Assembly: GCA_903910555.1 (NCBI GenBank)
Contig: CAIVZZ010000005.1
Span: 1 to 64,000 of the forward strand
Reading direction: 5' to 3'
Length of the DNA stretch: 64,000 nt
Source of the DNA: an uncultured Gemmatimonadota bacterium
GTDB taxonomy: Bacteria > Gemmatimonadota > Gemmatimonadetes > Gemmatimonadales > Gemmatimonadaceae
Part shown: in pieces, positions 19,390 to 29,591 of the stretch
Numbering within the stretch: the first letter of the stretch is position 1
Layout of the letters: each line of letters opens with the position of its first letter
Notes under the pieces: generated by a model
Databases searched by the model: none
What the model saw: the letters and a program-made list of their open reading frames with translations, nothing else
Told to the model about the DNA's origin: nothing
Made by a program: the position numbers and the translations under genes

Positions 19390-20856
19390 ATGACTCGCTC
19401 ATCGATCACACGCATCGTTTCTGCACTTACGCTCGGCTGCGTCTTTGCGGTTGCTCTCGACGCACAGATTCCGGCCGCCGAATTCGCCGCGCGCCGTGAT
19501 TCTCTCGCTGCGCGCGTCGACAGCGGCGTCGTGGTCGCGTTCGGAGGACGAACGCTGGTGCAGGATTTCGGCACATTCTTCCAGCTCCCGCCATTTCACT
19601 ACCTGACGAACTTCGACGAGCCGGACGCGGTGTACGTGCTCGTTGCGCGGCACAAGCGCGGCGAGAGCATGCTGTTTGTCTCGCCGATCAACGCGCGCAC
19701 GGCGTTCTACTACGGCCGCCGCGTTGATTCGTCGATGACGCAGCAGCGCTATGGAATTCGCGGCCGGCCGTTTTCGTCGCTCGCCGCCGTACTCGATTCG
19801 CTCGCGGGTTCGGGCCTCCCGTTCTACACGATGGGCGATTTTGAAGACGCCGATTTTGCGCGCGCAGATTCCCTGACTCGCGGCCAGCTCTTCATGAAGG
19901 CATTCGCCGCGAAGCACCCGAACATTGCGTTGCGCAACGCGATGCCGATGGTCGATCAGCTTCGCGCGCATAAGTCATCGGGAGAGCTCGCGCTGCTCCA
20001 AAAAGCGGCCGACCTCAGTTCCGAAGGAGATCGCGCGGCGATGCTCACCGCGAATCCTTCGCACGAATACGAACTGCGCGCTGCGCTCGAGTACACCTTC
20101 ACGAAATTGGGAGCCGAGCGTTTGGCGTATGGGTCGATTGTTGGATCCGGCGCAAACGGTACGCAGCTGCACTACATGAAAGACACCGATCCGGTGAAAC
20201 CAGGCGATCTCGTCGTGATGGATGCGGCGGGTGAGTATCACGGCTACGCGGCCGACATCACCCGCACGATTCCGGTGAGCGGGACGTACACGCCCGAGCA
20301 GCGGCAGATCTATCAGCTCGTTCGCGCGGCACAGGATGTGGCGGAGAGGAACTCGAAGCCGGGAATGTCGCCGAAGGTTGCGCAGGACTCTTCCGTTGTC
20401 GTCCGCGCCGACGGTCTCGCAAAGCTCGGGCTCATCGAGAGCACCGAAGCCACTTTCGATCCGCCGTGGCAGGTCGATTGCAAAGCGCAGCCTTCACAGT
20501 GCCTGCAGTCGAACTTGTGGATGATTCATGGAATTTCCCACGGGCTCGGACTCGCGGTGCACGATCTGGTGCAGGCGTCGTACGGCGATGGCGTCTACAA
20601 GATTGGCGACGCCTTCACGATCGAGCCCGGGATTTATATCACCACGCATGCGCTCGACGTGCTGCCCGACACACCGAAGAATCGCGCGTTTATTGCCAGG
20701 GTTCGCGCCGCGGTGGTGAAGTATCAGAACACCGGAGTCCGTGTCGAGGACGACTACGTGATCACGGACAAGGGACTGCAGCGGATCAGCACCGCGCCGC
20801 GCGAGATGGACGAGATCGAGGCGCTGATGAAACGCCGAGCGCGCGTGCAGCCGTAA
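19390..20856 (+). CDS. Exported M24 Xaa-Pro aminopeptidase
   Basis: 488 aa with a signal peptide (IVSALTLGCVFAVALDAQ). N-terminal creatinase-type domain, then the pita-bread domain with all five metal ligands in place: VVMDAAGEYHGYAADITRT (two Asp), HGISHGLGLAVHD (His), TIEPGIYI (Glu) and RVEDDYVIT (Glu). The exported location differs from cytosolic PepP and fits the neighbouring secreted peptidases. Gap to the divergent amidohydrolase is under 90 bases. Confidence 0.92.
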   Translation: MTRSSITRIVSALTLGCVFAVALDAQIPAAEFAARRDSLAARVDSGVVVAFGGRTLVQDFGTFFQLPPFHYLTNFDEPDAVYVLVARHKRGESMLFVSPINARTAFYYGRRVDSSMTQQRYGIRGRPFSSLAAVLDSLAGSGLPFYTMGDFEDADFARADSLTRGQLFMKAFAAKHPNIALRNAMPMVDQLRAHKSSGELALLQKAADLSSEGDRAAMLTANPSHEYELRAALEYTFTKLGAERLAYGSIVGSGANGTQLHYMKDTDPVKPGDLVVMDAAGEYHGYAADITRTIPVSGTYTPEQRQIYQLVRAAQDVAERNSKPGMSPKVAQDSSVVVRADGLAKLGLIESTEATFDPPWQVDCKAQPSQCLQSNLWMIHGISHGLGLAVHDLVQASYGDGVYKIGDAFTIEPGIYITTHALDVLPDTPKNRAFIARVRAAVVKYQNTGVRVEDDYVITDKGLQRISTAPREMDEIEALMKRRARVQP

Positions 20857-20875
20857 TCACACCGGCTGCACGCGC
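20841..20875. terminator. Hairpin over the M24 stop codon
   Basis: GCGCGTGCAGCCG and its perfect 13-bp complement flank a 9-base loop that contains the TAA stop of the M24 gene. It sits between convergent genes. There is no T run, so it is either a weak terminator or a transcript-end stabiliser. Confidence 0.55.
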
Positions 20876-20883
20876 GACGACGA

Positions 20884-22584
20884 CTACGGCTTCACGAGAG
20901 TCGAATCGCGCTTCGCCTTGAACTCGGTTCCCGGTTTCCACTGCGGCGTGTCGTTCGCGTTCGCGACGGAAACGCCGACCTTGAACAGCGTCTGCATGTC
21001 CTGAACGCCGCCGCTCAGATCCCAGTCGGGCTTCACTTCGTCGGAGACGTTGTGATAGTCCTTGTTCGTGTACTCGTCGCGCTTCTTCATCCCGTATTCG
21101 GGCGGCTTGCCGACATATTCAATTCCCGAATCCGTGTCGAGCGCCGGCACACCCTGCTTCGCGAACTCGAAGTGGTCTGAGCGGAAATAGAATCCTTTCT
21201 CAGGCTCCGCGTCCGCGCGAACGGTGCGGCCCTGCGCTTTCAGCTCGGCGAGCACGTAGTCATCGAGCGTCGAGTTCCCCAGACCGATCACGGTGAAGTC
21301 GCTCGTCTTTCCCCACTGATTGATTCCGTCGACATTGATATTCGCGACGGTTTTATCGAGCGGATAGAGCGAATGTGTTGCGTAGTACTTCGCGCCCACC
21401 AGTCCTTTTTCTTCCGCGGTCACCGCGAGGAAGAGAATCGAGCGCCGCGGCCGCACCGGCAGTTTCGTGAACGCCTTCGCAATGTCGAGAACAGCCGAGC
21501 TCCCCGACGCATTGTCGATCGCGCCGTTGTAGATCTGGTCGCCTTTGAGCGTCGTGTCTTTGCCGAGGTGGTCCCAGTGCGCGGTGTAGATCAGGTACTC
21601 GTCTTTCTTGTCCGTGCCCTCGAGGAGTGCCACGACGTTGTGTGACTGGATCTTTCGCGCGTCGATCTTCACGTCGTAGGTCGCCTTCGCGTTGAGCGCG
21701 ACGGGCTTGAAGTCTTTTTTCGTTGCCGCCGCCTTGAGCGCGTCGAAGTTCTGTCCTGCCGCCGAAATAATCTCTTTCGCTTTCTCGAGCGTGATCCAGC
21801 CTTCAACCGGAACACGCTTCTCCGCGTCCGGTGAGATCACATCGAACTGTTCCTGCGAGTTGCTGCCGCGCACGACGCCGTACGGATAGCCGGCCGGACC
21901 GGTCTCGTGGATGATGATCGCGGCCGCTGCGTGCTTCAACGAGGCGATCTCGTACTTGTACGTCCAGCGGCCGTAGTACGTCATCGCCTTTCCCTTGAAC
22001 ATCGTCGTGTCGAGCGCGGTGTCGTTGGGAACGCGAATCTGCGGATCGTTCACTAGCATGAGGATCGTCTTGCCCGTCATGTCCATTCCCTTGTAATCGT
22101 CCCAGCCATATTCGGGCGCGACGATTCCATACCCGACGAATACGACGTCGGAGTTCTCCACTTTCGTCTCGGTGCGATTGTGGCGCGAGTTGGCGATGAA
22201 GTCGTCAGGATACTTGAACGAGATCGTCTTGCCGCCCGCTGTATACGACGCCGTCGGATGCGCCTTGTAGCCGATCAGATCGACGTTCTGCAAATAGGTG
22301 CCGTCGGGATTTCCCGGCTTGAGGCCGAGCGCTTTGTACTGCGCCTGCAGGTACGCGATCGTTTTCACTTCTCCCGGCGTGCCGGGCGCGCGCCCTTCCA
22401 TCGAATCGGCGGAGAGATCCTTGATGTGCTGAAGGATGTCGGCGCTGTTGATAGCCTGCGACGCGCTATCGGTTCCAGCCGCCGACGCAACCGCGCCGGA
22501 TTTTTCGCCGCCCGCGCACGCGCCCGCGGCGACGAGTGCCGCCGAAAGAGTCGCTGCGATGGTGAAGCGTTGTGTGCGTTTCAT
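20884..22584 (-). CDS. Exported M28 zinc aminopeptidase
   Basis: 566 aa. The signal sequence ends near [13 protein letters not shown], where the Cys could be lipidated. A PA-type inserted domain is likely between about residues 130 and 270. Zinc ligands and catalytic Glu of M28 are seen: HWDHLGKD (His), [13 protein letters not shown] (Asp), [13 protein letters not shown] (Glu-Glu), [10 protein letters not shown] (Asp) and [16 protein letters not shown] (His). Broad aminopeptidase or carboxypeptidase activity on peptides is typical of the family. A 42-base gap separates it from the cytochrome gene on the same strand. Confidence 0.92.
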   Translation of the reverse strand: MKRTQRFTIAATLSAALVAAGACAGGEKSGAVASAAGTDSASQAINSADILQHIKDLSADSMEGRAPGTPGEVKTIAYLQAQYKALGLKPGNPDGTYLQNVDLIGYKAHPTASYTAGGKTISFKYPDDFIANSRHNRTETKVENSDVVFVGYGIVAPEYGWDDYKGMDMTGKTILMLVNDPQIRVPNDTALDTTMFKGKAMTYYGRWTYKYEIASLKHAAAAIIIHETGPAGYPYGVVRGSNSQEQFDVISPDAEKRVPVEGWITLEKAKEIISAAGQNFDALKAAATKKDFKPVALNAKATYDVKIDARKIQSHNVVALLEGTDKKDEYLIYTAHWDHLGKDTTLKGDQIYNGAIDNASGSSAVLDIAKAFTKLPVRPRRSILFLAVTAEEKGLVGAKYYATHSLYPLDKTVANINVDGINQWGKTSDFTVIGLGNSTLDDYVLAELKAQGRTVRADAEPEKGFYFRSDHFEFAKQGVPALDTDSGIEYVGKPPEYGMKKRDEYTNKDYHNVSDEVKPDWDLSGGVQDMQTLFKVGVSVANANDTPQWKPGTEFKAKRDSTLVKP

Positions 22585-22626
22585 GTGATCTCTGTTGTGA
22601 AGAGTCGTGAAAAACGGAGCGACTGC

Positions 22627-23604
22627 CTATGGCGCGCGTGATCCTGCGTATGCTGCCGCAGCGAGCATCTCGTCGAGTGACAATCTATGCGTCACGATTT
22701 GCATCGGCGCGCTGGTCGCGCCGTTGCGCGCCTTGGTTCTGAATCCTACCAACTGTCGCAGCAGGTAAAGCGGTGATTTCCCCGCGATCGGAGGCCCGAC
22801 CGTTCCCGCCGTTCCGCCGCGAAGTTCCGGCCCGTGGCACGTCGCACAGCGCGTCGGACTGTCGGCGCGCGCGGTGATGGCAATCTTGCGGCCCTTTTCG
22901 AGAGTTCCCGGCTGCACGTAGACGGTGAACGTCTCCATCGGATCACGCATTTCGTGATGCTCGATGTTGTCGGAAATTTCCATCATGCGTGCGCCGAGCG
23001 GTTCGGTTTGCGTGCCGGGCCGCAGGGCGTACAGTCCACCGGCCTGATAGCTGCGCGGAATTTCGGTTGTCTCAACGACGAGATATTGCCTGCGCGCGTG
23101 CAAGCCCGCGAAGTATTTCGCGGCTGCGGCGAGTTCAGCGTCCGTAGCCGCGACCGCGACGTCTTTCATTCGTGATGACGCAGTGAACTCGACGGCCGCC
23201 GCGCGAGCGCCTGAACGGAAATCGGCGAGCTGCTGGCGAATGTAACTCTCGGGGAGCCCCGCGACGGTTGCGTTTTCGGAGCGACCCTGTCCATCCGGAA
23301 GGTGGCAAAGTCCGCACGCGTATTTCATTTCTTTGCGCGCGTGCAGCACGATGTCCGGAGCCGGCGGGTGAGACTCTGGATGCCAGTCCGGCGGATTGAT
23401 CGCATCCGTTAGCTGGGCACCCGTGAATGACCTGCTGCTGTGCGCGAGAGTTCTGGTAAACGCGTCGCTCCCGCGAACTGACGACGGCACTTCAGTTGGC
23501 AACGTGGGGAATGCCCACGCGGGAATCTCGAACGCAGGCTGCTGCGCGAACGCATTCGTCGCCGCGAGGAATGCAATCGCGGCGACGGCTCCGACAGATC
23601 TCAC
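22627..23604 (-). CDS. Exported diheme cytochrome c
   Basis: 325 aa from the GTG at 23604, which begins a signal peptide (GAVAAIAFLAATNAFA) 16 bases after the VOC stop; the longer ORF would overlap that gene. Two heme c sites are visible, CGLCH near residue 100 and CATCH near residue 240, each with a following Pro-containing loop (GLPESYIRQQLADFRSGAR and GKSPLYLLRQLVGFRTKARNG), as in class I tandem cytochromes of the c4/c553 type. Periplasmic electron carrier. Partners are not apparent. Confidence 0.88.
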   Translation of the reverse strand: MRSVGAVAAIAFLAATNAFAQQPAFEIPAWAFPTLPTEVPSSVRGSDAFTRTLAHSSRSFTGAQLTDAINPPDWHPESHPPAPDIVLHARKEMKYACGLCHLPDGQGRSENATVAGLPESYIRQQLADFRSGARAAAVEFTASSRMKDVAVAATDAELAAAAKYFAGLHARRQYLVVETTEIPRSYQAGGLYALRPGTQTEPLGARMMEISDNIEHHEMRDPMETFTVYVQPGTLEKGRKIAITARADSPTRCATCHGPELRGGTAGTVGPPIAGKSPLYLLRQLVGFRTKARNGATSAPMQIVTHRLSLDEMLAAAAYAGSRAP

Positions 23605-23620
23605 CGATCTCGCCCCGCGC

Positions 23621-24796
23621 TCATGGCCCGGGCTTGATCTTGTTACCGATCTGCAGATCCCAGCCCATCGCGTCCGGCACATGCCAGCTCAGCAGCGTAC
23701 CCGTGTTGTCGATTCGTGGCTCCCGTTTCCCCTCGCGCGTTGTGTATGCGACGTCGCGCTTCACGAGCTCGTCGTACACGCGCTGAGAATCCCAGTTCTC
23801 AAGTCCGAAGCTGATATGTCCGATCGCGGCGGTCACACCGTTTCGCGGCGGCGGCGGCGGTGGAGCGGCCGCGGCGATCGAATCATTGTGGCTGCCGCGG
23901 CCGGCGTTGACGGCGGCAATCGACGTCGCCGTGCGCGCTGCAGCGTTGCCGCGAATGATCGCGCCTGCGACTTCGCCGATCTGCACCGTGGTCTGTCCGC
24001 CGCCGCCAAGACGACCGGTCCAGCCGAGCAGCGCCTGATAGAACGCGGCGCTGCGACGGTAATCCGGAACTTCAAACGAGATGTGATCGACGTACAGCGT
24101 ATTCCATCCGGTGGGCGCGAACGGCGCGGGTGCTTTCAGCGTGGCGTTCGCCGGTCCCTTTCTGCGATTCGCCTTGGTGCCGTTCGTGATCGCGAGATCG
24201 AATCCATCGGGATCCTTCACACGGAAGCTCTTATAGTCGGAACCATGATGATCGGCGACAGGATTCAGCCCGCGCTTCTTCAACTCGGCTTCAACCTTAT
24301 TTGTGTCCCACGGATCGATCCCCCACGCAAAACCGTCGAACACGGCCTGCACCGGCGGACGTGCCATGCCGAGCCCCGCGTCGGTGATCGCCGCAGGCGG
24401 CGGCATCGTGAGCCCGCCGCGAATAATGATGCCGCCGGAGTTGTCGCCGATATCCAGCACGGCCTGCTTGCCGTCATCGCTGCGAACTTTCCAACCCATG
24501 AGCGCCGAGTAGAACGCAGCGGCCTTCTCGTAGTCGACGCACTGATAGTTGAGATGGTCGAGCCAGACCGTCTTCCATCCTGTGGATTCAAACGGCAGGA
24601 CGAGCGGCATCGTGTCGCGCGGCACGTTGCCGCGTCCGCCGCCCCGACCGCCGCGCGCACTGTCGCCCGGCGTCCCCTGCGCGAACGAAGCCGCGGGGAC
24701 CGCGACGGCCGCGCACGCGAGCGCGTGGAGCAGCTGACGGCGTGAAAGTCTCCCGCCGTCGAAGTCCTCGAACAACCGGGTGATTGGATCGGTCAT
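23621..24796 (-). CDS. Tat-exported VOC (glyoxalase/dioxygenase fold) protein
   Basis: 391 aa. A twin-arginine signal (GRLSRRQLLHALACAAVAVPAASFA) is followed by a Gly/Arg-rich linker (ARGGRGGGRGN). Two related VOC modules start with near-identical strands, TGWKTVWLDHLNYQCVDYEKAAAFYSAL and TGWNTLYVDHISFEVPDYRRSAAFYQALLGW, with a third half-module later (IGHISFGLENWDSQRVYDEL). Tat export implies folding or cofactor insertion before export, compatible with a metal-dependent enzyme. VOC proteins are normally cytosolic, so this is unusual. Substrate unknown. Confidence 0.85.
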   Translation of the reverse strand: MTDPITRLFEDFDGGRLSRRQLLHALACAAVAVPAASFAQGTPGDSARGGRGGGRGNVPRDTMPLVLPFESTGWKTVWLDHLNYQCVDYEKAAAFYSALMGWKVRSDDGKQAVLDIGDNSGGIIIRGGLTMPPPAAITDAGLGMARPPVQAVFDGFAWGIDPWDTNKVEAELKKRGLNPVADHHGSDYKSFRVKDPDGFDLAITNGTKANRRKGPANATLKAPAPFAPTGWNTLYVDHISFEVPDYRRSAAFYQALLGWTGRLGGGGQTTVQIGEVAGAIIRGNAAARTATSIAAVNAGRGSHNDSIAAAAPPPPPPRNGVTAAIGHISFGLENWDSQRVYDELVKRDVAYTTREGKREPRIDNTGTLLSWHVPDAMGWDLQIGNKIKPGP

Positions 24797-24829
24797 GTTC
24801 GCGTCTCGCTGTGAGTGTTTGCCGGCGGC

Positions 24830-26746
24830 CTACTGCTGCCGCGTGCTGAGCCACTTCGCGCGGAATTTCAGCTGATCGTCAGTCGCGTTCATGCCGACGT
24901 CTTCAAACGCGGCCACGATCAGCGCAGGATTCTCGATGATCGTCATCGGCGCTTCGCGACGCCCCGCACGACCTTCGAATGCGATCGTGACTTTATCACC
25001 GGGTTTGTGCGCGGCGATTCCGGCGCGGAAGTCCGCTTCTGCGGTGAGCTCCCTGCCATCGAGTCCGATGATCCGGTCGCCACGCTCGAGTCCCGCGTCG
25101 TAGAGCGGAGAACCGACGAGCACATTCGAATTGATCGTGAGCGGCGCAACAACCTGCGCGGCGCCGCGACCTCCGCCCTGCGCCGCGCCCTGCGGAAGCA
25201 GCGGGCGGAACTGATAGTCTCCGATCCACGCGATGCCCGGCTGCGCTTTGCGCACGACGATGCCCGCGTTCGCGAGAAGTCCGGGGTAATCCGGGAGTTC
25301 ATGACCCACCACGTAGCGCTTCCAGAAATCGTTCGCCCACACCGAATCACCGGACGCCGTCACGAGCGCGCGCCGCGCGTCGTCAAGCGTGTACGGCACT
25401 TCCGGCTTGCCATGATTCTTCCACATCGTGCGCATGAAGTCGTCGAGCGTCTTGCCGCCGCGCGCACGCAGCGAGAGGTCGATCGCGAGTGCGACGCCCG
25501 CGCCGTACGTGTAGTACGAGATGAAGATGTTTCCGCGATTTTGCGGGTCGATCGAGACTGCGGCGTCGGTGAACGGCGCCTGCTGGCTCATCCCGATCGG
25601 CCCGAAATATCGGCGCCCCGGTGCGTTCGTCACCGCGTTCACGATTCCATTCAGGCTGCGCACGAACGCATTGCTCGGTGTCACGCCCGAGCGCGCTTCG
25701 AGCAGCGGTCCGTAGTACTGCGTGAAGCCTTCGGCAATCCACAGTTCGCCGGAGAAATTCACACGGTCGTAGTCGAATGGCTCGAGCGTTGCGGGGCGGA
25801 TGCGCTTCACGTTCCACGAGTGGAAAAACTCGTGGGCGACGGTGCCGAGCTCGCGCAGCGCACTCGTCCCCATGCTCGCATTGCCGGTGACGCTCGTGGA
25901 ATTCCGATGCTCCATGCCGTCGCCGTTGCAGCTCGGGCGATAGCAGGCGACAAATGTGTATGTGCCGAAATCATATGCGGGGAACTCGCCAAACACCGCG
26001 GCCGCTTCGCGCGTGATTTTCTTTGCGCCTTCTGCGTATTCGTCGATCGTGGCGGACGGCGCCGGATCATCGACCGCTGCGCGGAACTTCACCGTGCGGC
26101 CGCCGTTCGTTTCCGTCCACTCACGCCACTGAATCGGTCCGACGTGCGTCGGGCTGTCGAACAGATACTGCATTCCCGGTCCGGTGAATGTCTCCGGATC
26201 GGCGGTCGGTACGAGCTGGGTTGCAATCGTCCACGTCGGGTTCGGCCGGTGAATCTTCACGCTCACGGGGCGCTGCTCGAATCCGCGCGCGTAGAGAAAC
26301 GTTCCCTGCGGCTGGATGTGCGCCTGCGCCGCGTCGAATCCGGGGTACGTGCCGTCCGCACGATCAGCAAAGAGCGTGTAGGTGATCGTCACCGTGCCGT
26401 CGTGACCCGACACATCCCACGCGTACGGATCGGGGCGCGTGAAGACGAGCTCATGTCCTTTTGAATCGACGGCTTTCAGCGAGTACACGTTCTTCGCGAA
26501 CTCGTGCAGCGCATACCGGCCCGTTGAGCTGCGCGCCATCCGCGTGTGCAGCGGGCCCGGCGGCACTGCCGTGAACACCGCTTTCACCTCGGCCTCATGG
26601 TGAACGATGTTCGGGAACGAGATCTCGTATGAGATCACTGCTCCCTTGTTGCCCTGCTCGATCGGATGGAGCTGCGCCGATGCGGAGCGTCCTGCGACGG
26701 CCGTGACGAGGGCGGCGAGCGCGGCGATTTTCCTGGTCGATCTCAT
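24830..26746 (-). CDS. Exported M61 glycyl aminopeptidase-like protease with PDZ
   Basis: About 638 aa. Signal peptide from MRSTRKIAALAALVTAVAGRSASA. An N-terminal beta domain precedes the zinc site HEFFHSWNVKR (HExxH) with the third ligand in LWIAEGFTQYYGPLL, the M61 signature. A PDZ domain near the C-terminus (LVGSPLYDAGLERGDRIIGLDGRELT) is interrupted before it by a Gly-rich loop (QGGGRGAAQ). The start at 26746 is preferred because it opens the signal peptide. A second M61 lies at 29.6 kb on the other strand. Confidence 0.92.
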   Translation of the reverse strand: MRSTRKIAALAALVTAVAGRSASAQLHPIEQGNKGAVISYEISFPNIVHHEAEVKAVFTAVPPGPLHTRMARSSTGRYALHEFAKNVYSLKAVDSKGHELVFTRPDPYAWDVSGHDGTVTITYTLFADRADGTYPGFDAAQAHIQPQGTFLYARGFEQRPVSVKIHRPNPTWTIATQLVPTADPETFTGPGMQYLFDSPTHVGPIQWREWTETNGGRTVKFRAAVDDPAPSATIDEYAEGAKKITREAAAVFGEFPAYDFGTYTFVACYRPSCNGDGMEHRNSTSVTGNASMGTSALRELGTVAHEFFHSWNVKRIRPATLEPFDYDRVNFSGELWIAEGFTQYYGPLLEARSGVTPSNAFVRSLNGIVNAVTNAPGRRYFGPIGMSQQAPFTDAAVSIDPQNRGNIFISYYTYGAGVALAIDLSLRARGGKTLDDFMRTMWKNHGKPEVPYTLDDARRALVTASGDSVWANDFWKRYVVGHELPDYPGLLANAGIVVRKAQPGIAWIGDYQFRPLLPQGAAQGGGRGAAQVVAPLTINSNVLVGSPLYDAGLERGDRIIGLDGRELTAEADFRAGIAAHKPGDKVTIAFEGRAGRREAPMTIIENPALIVAAFEDVGMNATDDQLKFRAKWLSTRQQ

Positions 26747-26795
26747 TTCGTTGGATGGCAGAGGGCGGAAGGCAAACAAAAAAAGTGAACCAAGC

Positions 26796-27338
26796 TTACC
26801 CGAGCGGCTCCATCACCGATGAACCTTCTTCGATGGGAGCATTGGCGCGGAGGTCTTTCAGAATTTCTATCGCGCTCATCTGCAGCGCGAGGTCGCCGAG
26901 TGCGCGGCCATCGGCAGCGAGCGAGGCGCGCTGCAGCCACATGAACTTTCCGGTCTGTGCACTGATGTAGTCGCTGAGCCGCTGCTGTGCCGCGGCGCTG
27001 ACGAACCCATGCAGCGTCTTGCCGCCGATCAGGACGACTTCGACGTTGCGCTCTTCGATTCCCGACGGCGGCGCGGTGGAAATCTGTACGTCGTGATCAG
27101 GTGCCGTCGCGAGAATGATGTGCTCGGACTGCACAATGACATGTCCGGGCGCCTCGTTCAGCTTTGGCCGGTGCGCGCGCGTGACGTTCATCCACCCGCC
27201 GCGACGGCCATTGAGGTAGGGAACGAGCGCCTGATCTTCACCGATCATGATATGACCTTCGACCATCGTGCCATCGCGCATGACGAGATGGACACGACGA
27301 GACTGTGCCTGACGAATTCGAGTGGACGGTGCGGTCAC
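26796..27338 (-). CDS. Hypothetical protein with two repeated beta-rich domains
   Basis: 180 aa from GTG 27338, chosen because it lies just after the OPT stop, whereas the longer ORF overlaps that gene. Two copies of a 60-70 residue unit are visible: RVHLVMRDGTMVEGHIMI...GGWMNVTRA and NVEVVLIGGKTLHGFVSA...DYISAQTGKFMWLQRA, each ending in a predicted strand with an Ile pair (EHIILA, SAIEIL). No signal peptide. The repeat suggests a small barrel or ligand-binding domain; function not recognised. Confidence 0.62.
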   Translation of the reverse strand: MTAPSTRIRQAQSRRVHLVMRDGTMVEGHIMIGEDQALVPYLNGRRGGWMNVTRAHRPKLNEAPGHVIVQSEHIILATAPDHDVQISTAPPSGIEERNVEVVLIGGKTLHGFVSAAAQQRLSDYISAQTGKFMWLQRASLAADGRALGDLALQMSAIEILKDLRANAPIEEGSSVMEPLG

Positions 27339-27351
27339 TGGTGATTGCCGG

Positions 27352-29496
27352 TTATGGGGCGGGGCGTCTCGCGACGCGATAAAGCGGGACGGCGAGCAGG
27401 AGCACATACATAGCGATCGCGACGATCGCATTCTCCGTGACCGACGTCACGCCGTCACCCATCCAGTGTGAAATGTTCATGAACTCATCCTTGCGAAGCG
27501 CTTGCAGCGCCGCAATGCCAACGCCGAGAATCGCGCCGCCGGCGATGAGTCCCGATGAAAACAGAACTCCCGGACCCGAGTCGCTCGTGTCCGCTGGTGC
27601 TTTCGACGCGGCGGAGCGCTTCTCGACGAGCCAGCGCACGATGCCGCCCATGAAGATCGTCGCAGAAGTCGAGATTGGCAGATAGGTGCCGACGGCGAAC
27701 GCGAGCGACGGAATGCCGAGGATTTCCATCACCACCGCAATGAACGCGCCGATGAGAATGAGCCCCCACGGCAGCTTCTGCGTGAGGATTCCGTCGACCA
27801 CCAGCGCCATAATCTGCGCCTTGGGTGAATCGAATTTGTCGACGTGCCGTCCGGTGTAATCGGTGGCCTCGCGACCGCCGATGCCGGGATCGACATAGTA
27901 CGCGATCGCTCCGGCGTCGCTGACGAGATAGCGGCCCGCTGGTGCGTCGCCGGTGCGCTCGAAGAGATGGCCGACTTTGTACGATTTTCCGGCGATCGTC
28001 ATCGGATCGCTTTCAAAGTTCGCGACCTGCACCCCCGGATAGTCGCGCGCGACGATCGTCGTTTTCGCGTTGTTCAGGAACGCGATCATGCCGCCGATCA
28101 TGATCGCCGATGTCGTCACGCCGAAGAGCAGCGCGATCTGTTGCCGCATCGGCGTCGCGCCGACGAGATATCCGGTTTTCAAGTCCTGCGATGTCGCGGC
28201 ACCCACCGCGGCGGCGATGCACACCACGCCGCCGATCGAAAGCGCGAGCACGCGATGTTCGATCCCAGTCCAGCCGACCGCGAGAAAAATCAGCGAGGTC
28301 ATCAGCACCGCCGCGACGGTCATGCCGGAAATCGGATTCGACGACGCGCCGATCTGCCCGCAGATGCGACTCGACACCGAGACAAAGAGAAATGCGAAGA
28401 TCACCGCGAGGATCGCACCAGCCAGATTGATTCCAATCTGCGGCAGCGTCACCATCGCGATGACCAGCGCGATCACGCCGCCGACCACATATATCATCGG
28501 GATTTCCTTCTCGGTGCGCTTGACGGACGACGCGCTCGCCGCCCCTTTGATGTCGCCAAAGCCGAGCACCATCGCCTGCCAGATCATCGGCATCGCGCGC
28601 GCCAGCGAAATGAGTCCCGCCGCCGTCACCGCGCCTGCGCCGATATAAAACACATAGTTCGCACGAACCTGCATCGGCGACATCGAGCTGATCAGTTTTG
28701 TCGCCGGGAAAATCGGCTCGGTAAGCCCTGCGCCAAACAGTTTGATCGCCGGTATCAAAACGAAGAACGAAAGCATGCCGCCCGCGAATAGGTATCCGCC
28801 GACTTTGGCGCCGATGATGTATCCAACGCCGGTGAGCTCCGGACTGATCTCGGCCTGAATCTCGCCGATCAGTTCGGTCTTTCCAGCGGGAAGCATCCGT
28901 TGAAACATCTTCACCGGTACTTCGGCCCAGAGATGGACGCCGCCGTTGAGAAACTTGTAGAGCGCGCCGAGCCCGAAGCCCATGAACACGGTTCGCGCCT
29001 GTACTCCGCGCTCTTCGCCTACTATAAGCACCTCGGCGCAGGCCGTTCCCTCCGGATACTTCAGCGTGTCGTGTTCCTTCACGATCAGTGAGCGGCGGAG
29101 CGGAATCATCAGCAGTACGCCGAGCAATCCGCCCACCACCGCGATCGCCGCGACCTTGGACCAGGGCAGCGCGTAGCCGAGCAGGAGCAGGGCGGGGAGC
29201 GTGAAGACCACGCCTGCAGCGACCGATTCGCCGGCGGAGCCCGTCGTCTGCACGATGTTGTTGCGCAGGATTTGAGGCTCGGTGTTCCCCATCGCCCGCG
29301 TGATGCTGCGGAAGATCGTGATGGACAGAACCGCGATCGGGATTGAGGCGCTGACGGTGAGTCCGACTTTGAGCGCGAGGTAGACGCTCGACGCGGCGAA
29401 GACCAGACCGAGGGCGCAGCCGAGGATGACGGCGCCGATGGTTATCTCGGTCAGTGATTTTTCGGCCGCGATGTACGGTTCATGAGGGTTGGCCAT
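27352..29496 (-). CDS. OPT-family oligopeptide transporter
   Basis: About 714 aa, polytopic (roughly 14-16 membrane segments). The OPT signature GLVFAASSVYLALKVGLTVSASIPIAVLSI near the N-terminus and the later IGAKVGGYLFAGGMLSFFVLIPA and SSNPISGMTVAAVLMTSLIF are characteristic. These proton-coupled importers take up peptides or metal-chelate conjugates. The surrounding secreted peptidases make peptide import the natural reading. An in-frame ATG at 29526 is an alternative start. Confidence 0.92.
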   Translation of the reverse strand: MANPHEPYIAAEKSLTEITIGAVILGCALGLVFAASSVYLALKVGLTVSASIPIAVLSITIFRSITRAMGNTEPQILRNNIVQTTGSAGESVAAGVVFTLPALLLLGYALPWSKVAAIAVVGGLLGVLLMIPLRRSLIVKEHDTLKYPEGTACAEVLIVGEERGVQARTVFMGFGLGALYKFLNGGVHLWAEVPVKMFQRMLPAGKTELIGEIQAEISPELTGVGYIIGAKVGGYLFAGGMLSFFVLIPAIKLFGAGLTEPIFPATKLISSMSPMQVRANYVFYIGAGAVTAAGLISLARAMPMIWQAMVLGFGDIKGAASASSVKRTEKEIPMIYVVGGVIALVIAMVTLPQIGINLAGAILAVIFAFLFVSVSSRICGQIGASSNPISGMTVAAVLMTSLIFLAVGWTGIEHRVLALSIGGVVCIAAAVGAATSQDLKTGYLVGATPMRQQIALLFGVTTSAIMIGGMIAFLNNAKTTIVARDYPGVQVANFESDPMTIAGKSYKVGHLFERTGDAPAGRYLVSDAGAIAYYVDPGIGGREATDYTGRHVDKFDSPKAQIMALVVDGILTQKLPWGLILIGAFIAVVMEILGIPSLAFAVGTYLPISTSATIFMGGIVRWLVEKRSAASKAPADTSDSGPGVLFSSGLIAGGAILGVGIAALQALRKDEFMNISHWMGDGVTSVTENAIVAIAMYVLLLAVPLYRVARRPAP

Positions 29497-29591
29497 GGCC
29501 TGAATATGCGAACCAGCCCCGTCCATGGTTAGTTAAAAGGAAGCCTGACTTCCGAAAACCGAAGTAAACCGACAACCGACGACCGACTACC

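Noticed and set aside
24815-26464. 549-aa plus-strand ORF opposite an M61 gene
   Set aside because: Arg/Val/Asp-rich antisense reading of the peptidase with no signal, domain or ribosome site.
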